Shown here one piece after another: positions 25,637-34,182 of a DNA stretch of 64,000 nucleotides (position 1 is the first letter of the stretch; each line of letters opens with the position of its first letter). Both the position numbers and the translations under genes were made by a program. Origin of the DNA: Collinsella aerofaciens (GTDB lineage: Bacteria; Actinomycetota; Coriobacteriia; Coriobacteriales; Coriobacteriaceae); the NCBI RefSeq assembly GCF_015546965.1, contig NZ_JADMUF010000005.1, forward strand, positions 90,570-154,569, in the 5' to 3' direction. The notes under the pieces are model-generated. The model worked only from the letters and a program-made list of their open reading frames with translations, was not told where the DNA came from and did no database searches.

Positions 25637-26899
25637 TTAAGCGCTGTAGCCCATCGCTTGCAGCACAAACATGACGACCGTCAGCACCGTAATCACGGCG
25701 ATAGTCGCCCAAGTGAGCACGTTCCACACGCGGCCGTTGCGGTTGGCACCCATAATGTGACGGTCAGCGGCGATAACCACCTGGAACACCAGAACCACGG
25801 GCAGTAGCACGCCATTGATGACCTGCGAGGTCATCATAATCTGGAACAGGTCGACGCCGGGCATAAGCACCAGCACGGCAGAGATACCAATGATGGCCGT
25901 AATGATGCCGCGATAGACCGGGGCCTCGTCCCAGCTGCGGTCGGCACCGCGCTCCCAGCCAAATGCCTCGCAGATAGCGCTCGACGTAACGCCCGGCAGC
26001 ACGCAGGCAGCCAAGAAACTCGCCGCGACCAGGCCCGAGGCAAACAGTACCGTGGACCACTGACCCGCAATAGGCTCCAGCGCGCGCGCGGCATCGGCAG
26101 CATCGCTAATCTGAATACCCGCCGGGAACAACACCGTACCGGTCGTGATGATAATAAAGCCGGCAATGACATCGGCGGCAAGCGAGCCGCTCACGGTATC
26201 GATGCGCTGCAGCACGATATCGTCCTCGCCCGCGTTCTTATCGACCACGTTGTTCTGCGCCAAGAAAATCATCCACGGCGCGATGGTGGTACCGATCGTC
26301 GCGACCACGAGCGACACGTAGCTGGGGTCATTTTGAATGTTAGGCACGACCAGGTCGACCGCGACCTCACCCCAGTTGGGGCCAGCCATAAACGCGGCGA
26401 CAATATAGGTCACGAACACGCAGCTCACCAGCAGCAGAATCTTCTCGATGCGCTGGAAACTACCCGACATGGTAAGCATCCACACCAGCAGCGCCACCAA
26501 CGGCACCGAGATGCTCGCCGGCACGCCAAAGAGAGCAAGGCCGCTGGCGATGCCCGCAAACTCCGAAATGGTCACAGCCGTGTTGGCGATCAACAGCGCC
26601 GCCATAGCAAGTACACTCTTGCGCACGCCAAAGCGCTCGCGAATGAGCGATGCCAAGCCCTTGCCCGTGACGCAGCCGCAGCGCGCCGCGGTCTCCTGCG
26701 TCACGATGAGCAGCACAGTCATGACGGGAAGCATCCAGAGCATCTTGTAGCCATAGCTGGCGCCCGCGCTGGAATACGTTGCAATGCCGCCGGCGTCATT
26801 GCCCGAAAGCGCCGCCAGCAGACCGGGACCCATAGCGCCAAAGATGGCCGCGATGGTCAACTTTTGCTTGGTGCCCGACTTTTGCTTGGTATTTTGCAC
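25637..26899 (-). CDS. NRAMP-related divalent metal transporter, probable Mg2+ (NRMT) type
   Basis: 420 residues, eleven or so membrane helices. In NRAMP Mn2+/Fe2+ transporters helix 1 carries DPGN and helix 6 MPH. Here helix 1 reads GNDAGGIATYSSAG (D35, then A-G-G) and helix 6 GTTIAPWMIF (A207-P208-W209). Loss of the metal-selective Met and of the second His is what marks the NRMT clade, members of which carry Mg2+. The gene follows an MgtE-related gene by 8 bp in one operon, which supports Mg2+ as substrate. Start GTG 26899, after AGGTGG; a longer in-frame start would overlap the upstream gene. Assignment to NRMT is from motifs I compared by memory, not by a tree. Confidence 0.75.
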   Translation of the reverse strand: MQNTKQKSGTKQKLTIAAIFGAMGPGLLAALSGNDAGGIATYSSAGASYGYKMLWMLPVMTVLLIVTQETAARCGCVTGKGLASLIRERFGVRKSVLAMAALLIANTAVTISEFAGIASGLALFGVPASISVPLVALLVWMLTMSGSFQRIEKILLLVSCVFVTYIVAAFMAGPNWGEVAVDLVVPNIQNDPSYVSLVVATIGTTIAPWMIFLAQNNVVDKNAGEDDIVLQRIDTVSGSLAADVIAGFIIITTGTVLFPAGIQISDAADAARALEPIAGQWSTVLFASGLVAASFLAACVLPGVTSSAICEAFGWERGADRSWDEAPVYRGIITAIIGISAVLVLMPGVDLFQIMMTSQVINGVLLPVVLVFQVVIAADRHIMGANRNGRVWNVLTWATIAVITVLTVVMFVLQAMGYSA

Positions 26900-26907
26900 G
26901 CGACCAC

Positions 26908-28752
26908 CTAACCCATGACCGACATGGTGAGCAGCACCGCGGCGGCGCAGTACGCTACGCACGAGATCATGACGGCAATAACGTTCATGGCGGTGCCCGA
27001 CGTGTTGAGGTCATGCTCGTCACGCCAGAACAGCACCATCAGGTAAATCACGGCGCTCATGTTGCCAATCAGGCAGACGATGGCCGCAATGTTAAAGCAG
27101 CCGGTAAAGAGCTGTTCCTCAAACATGGGCGCGTCGGGGAACGCGGCGGTGCGCACCAGCTGGGCGCACAGGTAGGTCACGAGCGACAGGATCAGGCCCA
27201 TGCCCGTGCTCTGGAAGAAGAACCCCAGATACGGCTTGGGCTCGTCGTCGTGACCGTCATACTCCAGGAAGTAGTTCTTGACGAACGACACCATGCGCGA
27301 GGCCGCCAGCAGCACGAGCGGCATGGCGCACATGGGGAACACCACCAGATGCGCGGAGCCGAGCGCCGTCCCCAGCACCGTTGCCATGATGCACGACGCG
27401 ATGCCCCATACAACAACCCAGTACTGGCGATGCACGAACCAGCTGAGCACGTTCGTCGAGTCGTCCGACGCGCTATCGCCCGAGCCGACACCGGCGATCT
27501 GCAGGTCCTCCTGATGCTCCTCGGCGATAACGTCCATGGCGTCGTCGAAGGTTACGATACCCAGGATATGACGGTTCTCGTCGCAGACAGGGATGGCAAC
27601 CAGGTCGTACTTGGTCATCTCGTCCGTCACGTCTTCCTGGTCCTCGTCAGGCGACACATAGACCAGGTCGCGATGGGCCAGCTGACCCAGCGTGGCGTCG
27701 CGGTCGGCTACAATCAGCGTGCGCAGCGAAAGCACGCCGGTCAGCATGCCGCTCGGATCCTCGGTATAGACGTAATAGACACTCTCAAAGTCCTCGTCGA
27801 GTATGCGAATCGCCTCGATGGCATCACCGACCGTCGCCGTGGCGGGCAGCGAGACAAACTCCGAGGTCATGATGCGGCCGGCGGTGTTGTCCTCGTAGCC
27901 CAACAGATTACGAATCGCCTTCTCCTCCTTGACGCCCATCAGGCGCAGGAGCTTCTCAGCCTTCTCATAATCGAGCTCGTCGATCAGGTCGGCAGCGTCG
28001 TCCGGGTCCATCATGGCCAGCATCGACGATGCGTCGGTATCGGACAGGCCCTCGAGCATCTCGGTCATGAGCTCGTCGTCATCGAACTCCGAGATGGCCT
28101 CGGCGGCCTGTGCCGTATCGAGCTGCGCGAACACCTGCGCACGTAGGCGCGGGTCGAGCTGCTCGATAATGTCGGCGATGTCGGCAGGGTGCAGCTCGCC
28201 GAGCGTCTTGTGCGACACCGAGAGTTGAATGTTCTTGGTCGAGCGGTCGAGCAGGTCCATGTAGGACCAAGCGATGATGTCCTCGCTGAGCGGCTTGCCC
28301 AGGTGCTTCATAAAGCCTTCGACGATATGCTCGAGCGCGGGGCTGATGGCGCGTAGCAGACCGCGGGCACCGACCTCGGCGCCCAGCAGGCGCAGCTGGT
28401 TTTCGCCCGACATGGAAAACTTGATGTCGTTTACGCGCACGACCTTCATGCCCTGCGTGTCGACGATCTGCTTGTTGAGCACGTCGCGGGCGAGCAGGAG
28501 TTCGGTCGGCTGCAGATACGAAAAACGGATTTCGGTGGCCGGCGACTTAAGGTGTACGCCCGTCTCGTCGATACGGTCGACCCATTTGCGCCAGCTGATC
28601 ATAAACGGCGTCTTGCCGGGGCCGCGGAACGCGAGCGACGTCACGTGTGGAAAAACTTCGCCGGTAGCAATGCCAAAATCGTTCACAACGCCGAGCTTTT
28701 CGCCGTCGACGTCCAAGACCGGCAATTTGAGCATCTCACTCAGATAATTCAA
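26908..28752 (-). CDS. PRC-barrel / MgtE-N / CBS membrane protein, Mg2+ related
   Basis: Domains in order: PRC-barrel-like repeats (about 5-140), MgtE N-domain (about 180-280, LHPADIADIIEQLDPRLRAQ), a CBS pair (about 290-430), and five or so membrane helices (455-614). The N and CBS parts match the cytosolic Mg2+ sensor of MgtE channels. The membrane part does not show the GGN-type signature of MgtE pores, so this may be a sensor or accessory subunit for the NRAMP-like protein encoded 8 bp downstream. The start is unusual: TTG 28752 has GGGGAG at good spacing, while ATG 28734 follows, by one base, the stop of an overlapping ten-codon ORF. Confidence 0.75.
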   Translation of the reverse strand: MNYLSEMLKLPVLDVDGEKLGVVNDFGIATGEVFPHVTSLAFRGPGKTPFMISWRKWVDRIDETGVHLKSPATEIRFSYLQPTELLLARDVLNKQIVDTQGMKVVRVNDIKFSMSGENQLRLLGAEVGARGLLRAISPALEHIVEGFMKHLGKPLSEDIIAWSYMDLLDRSTKNIQLSVSHKTLGELHPADIADIIEQLDPRLRAQVFAQLDTAQAAEAISEFDDDELMTEMLEGLSDTDASSMLAMMDPDDAADLIDELDYEKAEKLLRLMGVKEEKAIRNLLGYEDNTAGRIMTSEFVSLPATATVGDAIEAIRILDEDFESVYYVYTEDPSGMLTGVLSLRTLIVADRDATLGQLAHRDLVYVSPDEDQEDVTDEMTKYDLVAIPVCDENRHILGIVTFDDAMDVIAEEHQEDLQIAGVGSGDSASDDSTNVLSWFVHRQYWVVVWGIASCIMATVLGTALGSAHLVVFPMCAMPLVLLAASRMVSFVKNYFLEYDGHDDEPKPYLGFFFQSTGMGLILSLVTYLCAQLVRTAAFPDAPMFEEQLFTGCFNIAAIVCLIGNMSAVIYLMVLFWRDEHDLNTSGTAMNVIAVMISCVAYCAAAVLLTMSVMG

Positions 28753-28768
28753 TGGTGCTCCCCATCAT
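28736..28768 (-). CDS. ten-codon ORF overlapping the start of the MgtE-like gene
   Basis: ATG 28768 follows GGAGG by four bases and encodes MMGSTIELSE, ending with TGA at 28736. It overlaps the MgtE-like frame (TTG 28752) and ends one base before that gene's first ATG (28734). The best ribosome site of the leader thus serves this mini-ORF. It may couple or limit translation of the transporter operon. A one-base indel that separates the gene from its real start would look the same. Confidence 0.4.
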   Translation of the reverse strand: MMGSTIELSE

Positions 28769-28966
28769 TATTCCTCCGGACGCGACCGCGCGTGCGGCGT
28801 CCGGGGGCTTCTGGATATGTATACGCATGCGCGGGCGGCACGCCGCTCGACGCTTACACCCCGTGCATGCGCAAATAGCACCTGCATGGGGTCATCGACT
28901 GTATGGTCGAGGTTTGGATTTCACCTGTAACCTTTCTCTTGACCCTCATTAACCGCAGTAACTATA
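28769..28966 (-). promoter_or_regulatory. long structured leader of the Mg2+ transport operon
   Basis: An extended -10, TGCTATAGT (hexamer 28966-28961), would start a leader of nearly 200 nt with no gene. It contains a CGACCATACAGTCG hairpin, a stem CCCCATGC/GCACGGGG, and an 8-bp stem CCGGACGC/GCGTCCGG (28776-28783 with 28797-28804) that takes in part of the GGAGG of the mini-ORF. A Mg2+-sensing role is plausible, but I could not match the M-box consensus. Confidence 0.4.
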
Positions 28967-29049
28967 GCATCAGCATCGCCCTGCGGCATCGAATTTATGC
29001 GCTGCACATTGCAGGCATACCAAACGCTGACGCATCCGTGACATAGCTG

Positions 29050-29071
29050 TTGGGGACGTTCTTAAACGACT
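29050..29071. repeat. 29-bp dispersed palindrome, copy 3 (partial)
   Basis: TTGGGGACGTTCTTAAACGA is the reverse complement of the core of copy 1 with one change, followed by CTACCCAATGACTAC. The arms are less well paired than in copies 1 and 2. It lies just after the 3' end of the deacetylase-like gene. Confidence 0.5.
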
Positions 29072-29080
29072 ACCCAATGA

Positions 29081-30487
29081 CTACTCTGTGGTGTCGTCGT
29101 CCTCGGCAAGTTGGGGGAACACGGCGTCCTTGGGCATGGTGACCTTCGTCAGCGAGGTGAGCTTTTTGCTCAGCGACGTGTCCGTCTTGACCAGGTCGCT
29201 GAGCGTCACGATCTTGTAGCCGTCGGCAATGAGGCCGTCGATAATCTGCGGCAGCGCCTCGAGTGTCTGCTCGGCGCATTCGTCTCTATCGGTGAGCAGC
29301 ACGATATTGCCCGGCGTCACCGAATCGAGCACCGTCGAGACCTGTTCGTCGGCACCGTTGAGCAGCCAGTCGCCCGAGTCGATATTCCACGAGACCACGG
29401 CGGAGACCAGGTCCATCGCATCAATCCAGTTTTGCTCGTCAAAGGCAGCGTAGGGAGCACGCAGCAGCATCGTCTTCACGCCGGTCGCCGACTTAATCGC
29501 GTCGGTGCCTTTCGTGATCTGTTCGCGTACCGCCTCACGGTCCTGACCCTTGAGCGAATCGTCGCTGTAGCTGTTGGATCCGATCTCGCACCCGGCATCG
29601 ACAATCGCCTTGGCCGTGGCAGGCGAGGCCTCGGCCGCATCACCCGAAAGGAAGAACGTCGCGGTGGCACCCTTTTCCTTGAGCACCTGCAAGATCTGTT
29701 TGGTGGCGCCGCTCGGACCCTCGTCAAACGTCAGCGCCACGTACTTTTTGTTGCCCTTGGGCGCCACGCTGGCGCACGCAACGACGCAATCGGTGGCGGG
29801 CACAACCTCGCCGCGGTCTTGCGTCTTGCCCGACTGCTCACCAATCCACACCTCGGAGCGGCCCTGGACACCCCATGTCTGCACATACTCGATAGCGCCC
29901 GTACCCTCGACCTTGAGCTTGGGCTCGATAACCGTAGCCTGAACCTCGTGCTTCTCGTAGGTGTTACGGCCATCCTTGACCGTCACCTTCTCGCCGCCCT
30001 CAAGTTCGCGGCTATCCCATTTACCCTGCTTCACGCGCTTGCCGTCGAGCTTCACCGACAGCTTTTCGCCCCCATGGCGCTTGAGCACGCTGTCATCGAC
30101 GGCCAGCAGGTCGCCTGCGTCGTAGGTGTCAGTCAACTCCTGGTCGTCGATGAGATTCTGCAGCGTAGAGCCCACACGCACCGCGGTCTTCTGGCCGTTG
30201 AGCTCCACGTCCACACTGCGGTTGACGTAGCCCACGACGGCAGCGATAAACAGCACGAGTGCGCAACCCACGGCAATGAGCGCATAGGGCAAGCGAGACG
30301 AACGACGGGGCGTACGGCTGTTGCCGATGCGAGCGCTGCGGTCGCTAAAGCCGCGGCTATGGTTGAGATACATCGCGCCGGGCTTACGGTGACGCTTGCG
30401 CTGACCGCTGGGCAGCTGCCCCAGGTCGCGGCGCGCCGTCGGACGCGCACCCGAACGCCCGTTTAAGTTGGATCCGTTTTGGCGCAT
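29081..30487 (-). CDS. NodB-fold polysaccharide deacetylase homologue, probably inactive
   Basis: A basic N-terminus, one membrane helix (68-88), a beta-rich linker (90-240) and a NodB domain (245-445) at the cell surface. NodB enzymes need TFDDGP, HxxxH, RxPY, DxxDW and LxH. Here these are TFDEGP (253-258), NSYSD (305-309), RAPY (343-346), DSGDW (370-374) and LLTD (397-400). Both metal-binding histidines and the catalytic histidine are replaced, and the metal Asp is Glu. The fold and length are otherwise intact, which suggests a selected sugar-binding or scaffold role rather than decay. ATG 30487 follows GGGAGGG. The nearby PRC gene is separated by a hairpin. Confidence 0.82.
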   Translation of the reverse strand: MRQNGSNLNGRSGARPTARRDLGQLPSGQRKRHRKPGAMYLNHSRGFSDRSARIGNSRTPRRSSRLPYALIAVGCALVLFIAAVVGYVNRSVDVELNGQKTAVRVGSTLQNLIDDQELTDTYDAGDLLAVDDSVLKRHGGEKLSVKLDGKRVKQGKWDSRELEGGEKVTVKDGRNTYEKHEVQATVIEPKLKVEGTGAIEYVQTWGVQGRSEVWIGEQSGKTQDRGEVVPATDCVVACASVAPKGNKKYVALTFDEGPSGATKQILQVLKEKGATATFFLSGDAAEASPATAKAIVDAGCEIGSNSYSDDSLKGQDREAVREQITKGTDAIKSATGVKTMLLRAPYAAFDEQNWIDAMDLVSAVVSWNIDSGDWLLNGADEQVSTVLDSVTPGNIVLLTDRDECAEQTLEALPQIIDGLIADGYKIVTLSDLVKTDTSLSKKLTSLTKVTMPKDAVFPQLAEDDDTTE

Positions 30488-30508
30488 GTGCCCTCCCCCA
30501 TAAACACA

Positions 30509-30538
30509 GCAAGCCGGAGCAACAGGTCTCCGGCTTGC
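30509..30538 (-). terminator. hairpin between PRC-barrel and deacetylase-like genes
   Basis: Perfect 11-bp stem GCAAGCCGGAG/CTCCGGCTTGC (30509-30519, 30528-30538) with an eight-base loop. On the minus strand TGTGTTTATG follows, a weak T-tract, so it may only partly stop read-through into the next gene. Confidence 0.5.
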
Positions 30539-30559
30539 CTCCCATCATTTGGTACGTCG

Positions 30560-31315
30560 CTATTTTGTAGCTTTTGACGAGCCTCCGCTCGCCTTTTGGT
30601 ATTCGTCCTTAAAGGCCTTGAACATGCCGCGCGTCTTGCCGAGCTGCTTGCCCAGTGCGCGACTGCCTTTGTCCACGGCAACCGATCCCTTGTCATCGAG
30701 CACCTTGGCGCCCTTCTTGACCTTATCGCCCACCACGACGCTTGCCTCGGCAGCCTTTGCGGCGGCGCCGCCCGAATACCCGAGCGACTTGACCTCGTCC
30801 GAAACAATCATCGCGCCGTCCGCATAGCCGCGCAGCATCGTCGGCGGCACCTGCGTGTCACCAACCAAAACACTCGAAGCAGCACCGGCGGTCACATAGA
30901 ATGCCTGCACGATGCCCGAGCGTGGCTTGAACTCAACGTCCGAGCAATAGCCCACGACGTCGCCTGATTCCGTGCGCACGTCCATACCGACCCAGATGAT
31001 GCAATCGTCCAGGTTGATGTCGAGGCGCTTGGCAGCGGCGGCATCGTACGTGTCCTTGACGTCATCGACCGCAATGGCGCCCTCGTAGACACCAATGGCG
31101 TCGAGCGCTACGAATCGGTCGGGGCGCTCGATCATGCCCGCGATATCGGACTGGCGGACCATAAAGCCGACCACGCGCGTACCGCCCGGAGTAAAGACCG
31201 GAAAGTGAATCTTTCCGAGCTTTTTAGGGCTGCGCGGCGTGCCGTCCTTTTTGGTGCGCTTGTCCTCGGTAGGCTTGCGATAGATCTTGGCGCCGACAAA
31301 ATCCCCGGCGCGCAT
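30560..31315 (-). CDS. PRC-barrel domain protein
   Basis: 251 residues, soluble. An N-terminal PRC-like half (VGAKIYRKPTEDKRTKKDG to about 90) is followed by a second (about 100-175, MDVRTESGDVVGYCSDVEF), then an Ala/Gly/Lys-rich tail with KVKKGAKVLDDKGSVAVDKG. PRC barrels bind RNA-processing or envelope proteins; no catalytic site is known. Its ATG overlaps the stop codon of the YtxH-like gene (TAATG), so the two are translated together. Its role is probably structural, in the same envelope group as the neighbours, but this is only inference. Confidence 0.75.
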   Translation of the reverse strand: MRAGDFVGAKIYRKPTEDKRTKKDGTPRSPKKLGKIHFPVFTPGGTRVVGFMVRQSDIAGMIERPDRFVALDAIGVYEGAIAVDDVKDTYDAAAAKRLDINLDDCIIWVGMDVRTESGDVVGYCSDVEFKPRSGIVQAFYVTAGAASSVLVGDTQVPPTMLRGYADGAMIVSDEVKSLGYSGGAAAKAAEASVVVGDKVKKGAKVLDDKGSVAVDKGSRALGKQLGKTRGMFKAFKDEYQKASGGSSKATK

Positions 31316-31704
31316 TATGCCTCGGTCGAGGGCTCCGCAGCCTCGGTATCAGCCTCGACGGCGTTCTCGACCACGACGTCGGCGGCAGGCGTCACGTTGC
31401 CGCCCGAAATGGCGTCGTTGAGCTGCTCGCGCAGCTGGTCCATGCGCTCGCGGGCCAGGTCGACCTTGGCGCGCAGATCGTCGGTCTTGGCGTCGACCAT
31501 CGGGCCAAAGTCATTCACCGCAGCACGGGCCTCCTCGGCGCTGTGCTCGTAGGTGTCGCGCATATTGTCCCAGGCGTCGTTAGCGATATCGGCAGCCATG
31601 GCGCGGGTCTCGGCGCCCGAGCGCGGGGCCAGAGCAACGCCGACAATAGCGCCGGCAGCGGCACCAAAAAGTGCGCCGGAGACAAAGCTGAAAGTCTTAC
31701 CCAT
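31315..31704 (-). CDS. YtxH-like small envelope protein
   Basis: 129 residues. A glycine-rich hydrophobic segment at the start (FVSGALFGAAAGAIVGVALA, 5-24) ends in PRSGAETR, the YtxH signature. An amphipathic helix or coiled coil rich in Glu, Ala and Arg follows (30-105), then an acidic tail. YtxH proteins are stress-linked and membrane attached, without known chemistry. ATG 31704 lies after AGGAGAGGA; an ATG two codons upstream is equally possible. Coupled to the PRC-barrel gene. Confidence 0.75.
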   Translation of the reverse strand: MGKTFSFVSGALFGAAAGAIVGVALAPRSGAETRAMAADIANDAWDNMRDTYEHSAEEARAAVNDFGPMVDAKTDDLRAKVDLARERMDQLREQLNDAISGGNVTPAADVVVENAVEADTEAAEPSTEA

Positions 31705-31840
31705 GATCATTCCTCTCCTGCGGGCACGTCGGTGCCCACCGTTTGAATGCTGTCCATTATACCCGCAGCGCATCACTTGCCGCTCCGCTCATCTGCGTAC
31801 GGCAAAGGCGCAGGTACGTGATGGTGATAAACGCGTAGGC

Positions 31841-32674
31841 CTACTCTTGGGGCATAGCCGGCATGGCCACCGTGGCACCCGGGTCCTCGCCGGCGCCGTC
31901 CACGAGCGGCAGGCCGCCCTCATGCGCAGGTCCTGCCGGAACCGTCGCAGCACCGCCAAAGACGGCAGCGGAGGCCTCGTGGTTCTCGGCAACCGCGCCC
32001 TCGGTATCAATCGCCACCTGGGGCTCGTCGTCAAAGTTGGGGACGCCCTGGGGCTCGGCGGGAACGGGCTCGGCGGTCGCATCGGCAACGGGCTCGGCGT
32101 CGACCGGCACATCGCCCTCGTCAGCGCCCTCGTCCTCGGCAGCATCTTCGCCGTTCGCAGCGGCGACGGCCTCGTGAGGATCCTTGCCCTCGGCCTCGGC
32201 GCGCATGCCCAGTACCAGGTTGCGCAGGCCCGCGACCGTGCCCTCCACGTCGGGGGCAGGCTGGTCGGCGTGCAGGTACGCCCAGTCCATCATAAAGGTT
32301 GCCGACGACAGCGCACCGATGGCCAGCGCGTCGTCGGGGCACGAAAGCTCAACCTCAAAGACGCGCTCGTCGTGCTCGCTTACGCGCGTGCGGCCGCACG
32401 AAATGCTGCCGGCAAGACCGGTCTCGTTCATGAGCTCAACCGTCACGTGCTCCAGCAGGTGGCAGAGCTCGGTCTGGCCCATGCAGTCCTGGAACTCGCG
32501 ACCGGAATCACCCAGGCACAGGTGCTTGGCAATCGCCGGCACCAGGTAATACACGCGCGCCGTGGCCTCGATATCCTCCGAGGTCATGAGCGGCATGCCG
32601 GGGTTCACCAGCACATGCGCGCAGATCTTGTCCTCGCTGACGGTGACCTTAAGGATGTTGAACAGGCCTGCCAT
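31841..32674 (-). CDS. stand-alone cyanophycin-synthetase N-domain-like protein
   Basis: The first 150 residues resemble the N-terminal domain of cyanophycin synthetase: ELCHLLEHVTVELMNETG (69-86, family pattern HxxEHVxxEL), then CGRTR (93-97) and VFEVEL. The ATP-grasp and Mur-ligase parts of that enzyme are absent. Residues 170-277 are acidic and Pro/Ala-rich and probably disordered. The N-domain has been proposed to act on the growing polymer, so a free copy could be an adaptor or hydrolase. The next gene downstream on the strand is the YtxH-like one; the CorC homologue lies upstream. No cyanophycin gene is in the window. Confidence 0.6.
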   Translation of the reverse strand: MAGLFNILKVTVSEDKICAHVLVNPGMPLMTSEDIEATARVYYLVPAIAKHLCLGDSGREFQDCMGQTELCHLLEHVTVELMNETGLAGSISCGRTRVSEHDERVFEVELSCPDDALAIGALSSATFMMDWAYLHADQPAPDVEGTVAGLRNLVLGMRAEAEGKDPHEAVAAANGEDAAEDEGADEGDVPVDAEPVADATAEPVPAEPQGVPNFDDEPQVAIDTEGAVAENHEASAAVFGGAATVPAGPAHEGGLPLVDGAGEDPGATVAMPAMPQE

Positions 32675-32698
32675 AACTCTCCCCTACTCTTCCTTGCC

Positions 32699-34072
32699 CT
32701 ACTCGTCGCCATCGTGCGGATCCACAGAGCCCGCACCCGACGTCGCCGGCTTCTCTGCCGAAGACTCGGAATCCTTCTTATCGGTTTCGGCCGGAGCGAT
32801 CACGCGAATGAGCGAGATGCGCTGGCCACGCATCGACTGCACCTTGAACTTGTACCCTGCAACCTCAAACACCTCTCCGATGTCGGGCACCGAGTCACAA
32901 AGCTCCAAGATCCAGCCGGCGATGGTCTCATAATCATCGCTTTCCTCGAGCGGCCAACCAAGCTCAATCGCGTCATCGCACGAAAAACGCCCATCAACGA
33001 GCCACTCGCGGCGCGAAAGGCGCGTGAGATACTTGTTGTCGGGGTCGAACTCGTCCTCGATCTCGCCGACGATCTCCTCGACGATGTCCTCGATGGTGAT
33101 AATGCCGGCCGTGCCGCCGTACTCGTCCACGACCACCACGATCTGGTCGTGAGAGGTCTGCATCTCGGACAGCAGCGGCAGGATGTCCTTGGTGTCGGGC
33201 ACAAAGGTGGCGTCGCGCAAAAAACCGGCGATGGGCTGGTCGCCCTCGCCGTCGAGCGCGGGCTGAATCAGGTCCTTGATGTGCGCAATGCCGGCGACGT
33301 TGTCGGGATCCTCGTGATAGACGGGGATGCGGCTAAAGCCGGTCTGGCGCATGGTGGACAGCACGTCGGCGACCGTCTCGTCGTCCTCGCACATGGTGGT
33401 GTCCACGCGCGGCACCATGACCTCGCGGGCAACGGTGTCGCCCAGGTCGAAGATCTCGTGGATCATGCGCTTTTCCTCGTCGAGCAGGTCGTCCTGCTCC
33501 GAGACCATGTACTTGATCTCTTCTTCCGAGACGTTCTGGCGGTCGTCGGCACTCTTGATGCGCAGGATGCGGGCCAGGCCATCGGAGCAAGCGCCAGTCA
33601 GCCACACGAGCGGACGGGCGATCTTCTGGAACACGGAAAGCGGGCCCACGACCTGCTTGGACACGTCCTCGGCATTGGCCAGGCCGATGCGCTTGGGGAC
33701 GAGCTCGCCGATCACGATGGATACGAAGGCGACCGCGACGGTGATGATGACCGGCGCCAGGCCGCGCGCGATGGCGGAGAGCGGCGCGATGCCAAAGCTC
33801 ATGAGCCACGTGGCGAGCGGGTCGGACAGACTCGTCGAGGCGACGGCGGACGAGGCGAAGCCCACGAGCGTAATGGCAACCTGGATGGTGGCGAGCAGCT
33901 GGTCGGAGTCGGCAGCCAGCTTAATGGCACGCTCGGCGCGTTTGTCGCCTTCCTCGGCCTCGTGCTCCAGCACGGCGCGCTTGGCCGTGGTGAGCGCCAT
34001 CTCGGACATAGAGAAGTAGCCGTTGATGAGGGTCAAAACGAGGGTGGTGATAAGGGAGATGGTTATGTCCAT
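32699..34072 (-). CDS. CNNM/CorC family protein with CBS pair
   Basis: 457 residues: a DUF21/CNNM membrane domain (about 5-190, with [20 protein letters not shown]), a CBS pair (about 210-335, [20 protein letters not shown] and [20 protein letters not shown]), and a CorC_HlyC domain (350-430). The family exports or regulates Mg2+ and Co2+, or was named haemolysin C for lack of better. It is the fourth possible Mg2+-related protein in the window. ATG 34072 has a weak ribosome site; longer frames reach 34309 but would run into the spacer before the next gene. Confidence 0.88.
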   Translation of the reverse strand: MDITISLITTLVLTLINGYFSMSEMALTTAKRAVLEHEAEEGDKRAERAIKLAADSDQLLATIQVAITLVGFASSAVASTSLSDPLATWLMSFGIAPLSAIARGLAPVIITVAVAFVSIVIGELVPKRIGLANAEDVSKQVVGPLSVFQKIARPLVWLTGACSDGLARILRIKSADDRQNVSEEEIKYMVSEQDDLLDEEKRMIHEIFDLGDTVAREVMVPRVDTTMCEDDETVADVLSTMRQTGFSRIPVYHEDPDNVAGIAHIKDLIQPALDGEGDQPIAGFLRDATFVPDTKDILPLLSEMQTSHDQIVVVVDEYGGTAGIITIEDIVEEIVGEIEDEFDPDNKYLTRLSRREWLVDGRFSCDDAIELGWPLEESDDYETIAGWILELCDSVPDIGEVFEVAGYKFKVQSMRGQRISLIRVIAPAETDKKDSESSAEKPATSGAGSVDPHDGDE

Positions 34073-34182
34073 CGGGAGTTTCTCGAACCTCCAAGATTCG
34101 GGACGTCGGATTAAAACGTTGACGGCGGATACGGCAATTGCGCCGGCGCCCAAACAAGGACGCGAGCGCGCAGGCGTGGTCG

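Noticed and set aside
28769-28966. M-box (ykoK) Mg2+ riboswitch in the leader of the MgtE-like gene
   Set aside because: A few short pieces look similar (for example AGGTGCTA), but I could not align the conserved core. A covariance-model search would decide.
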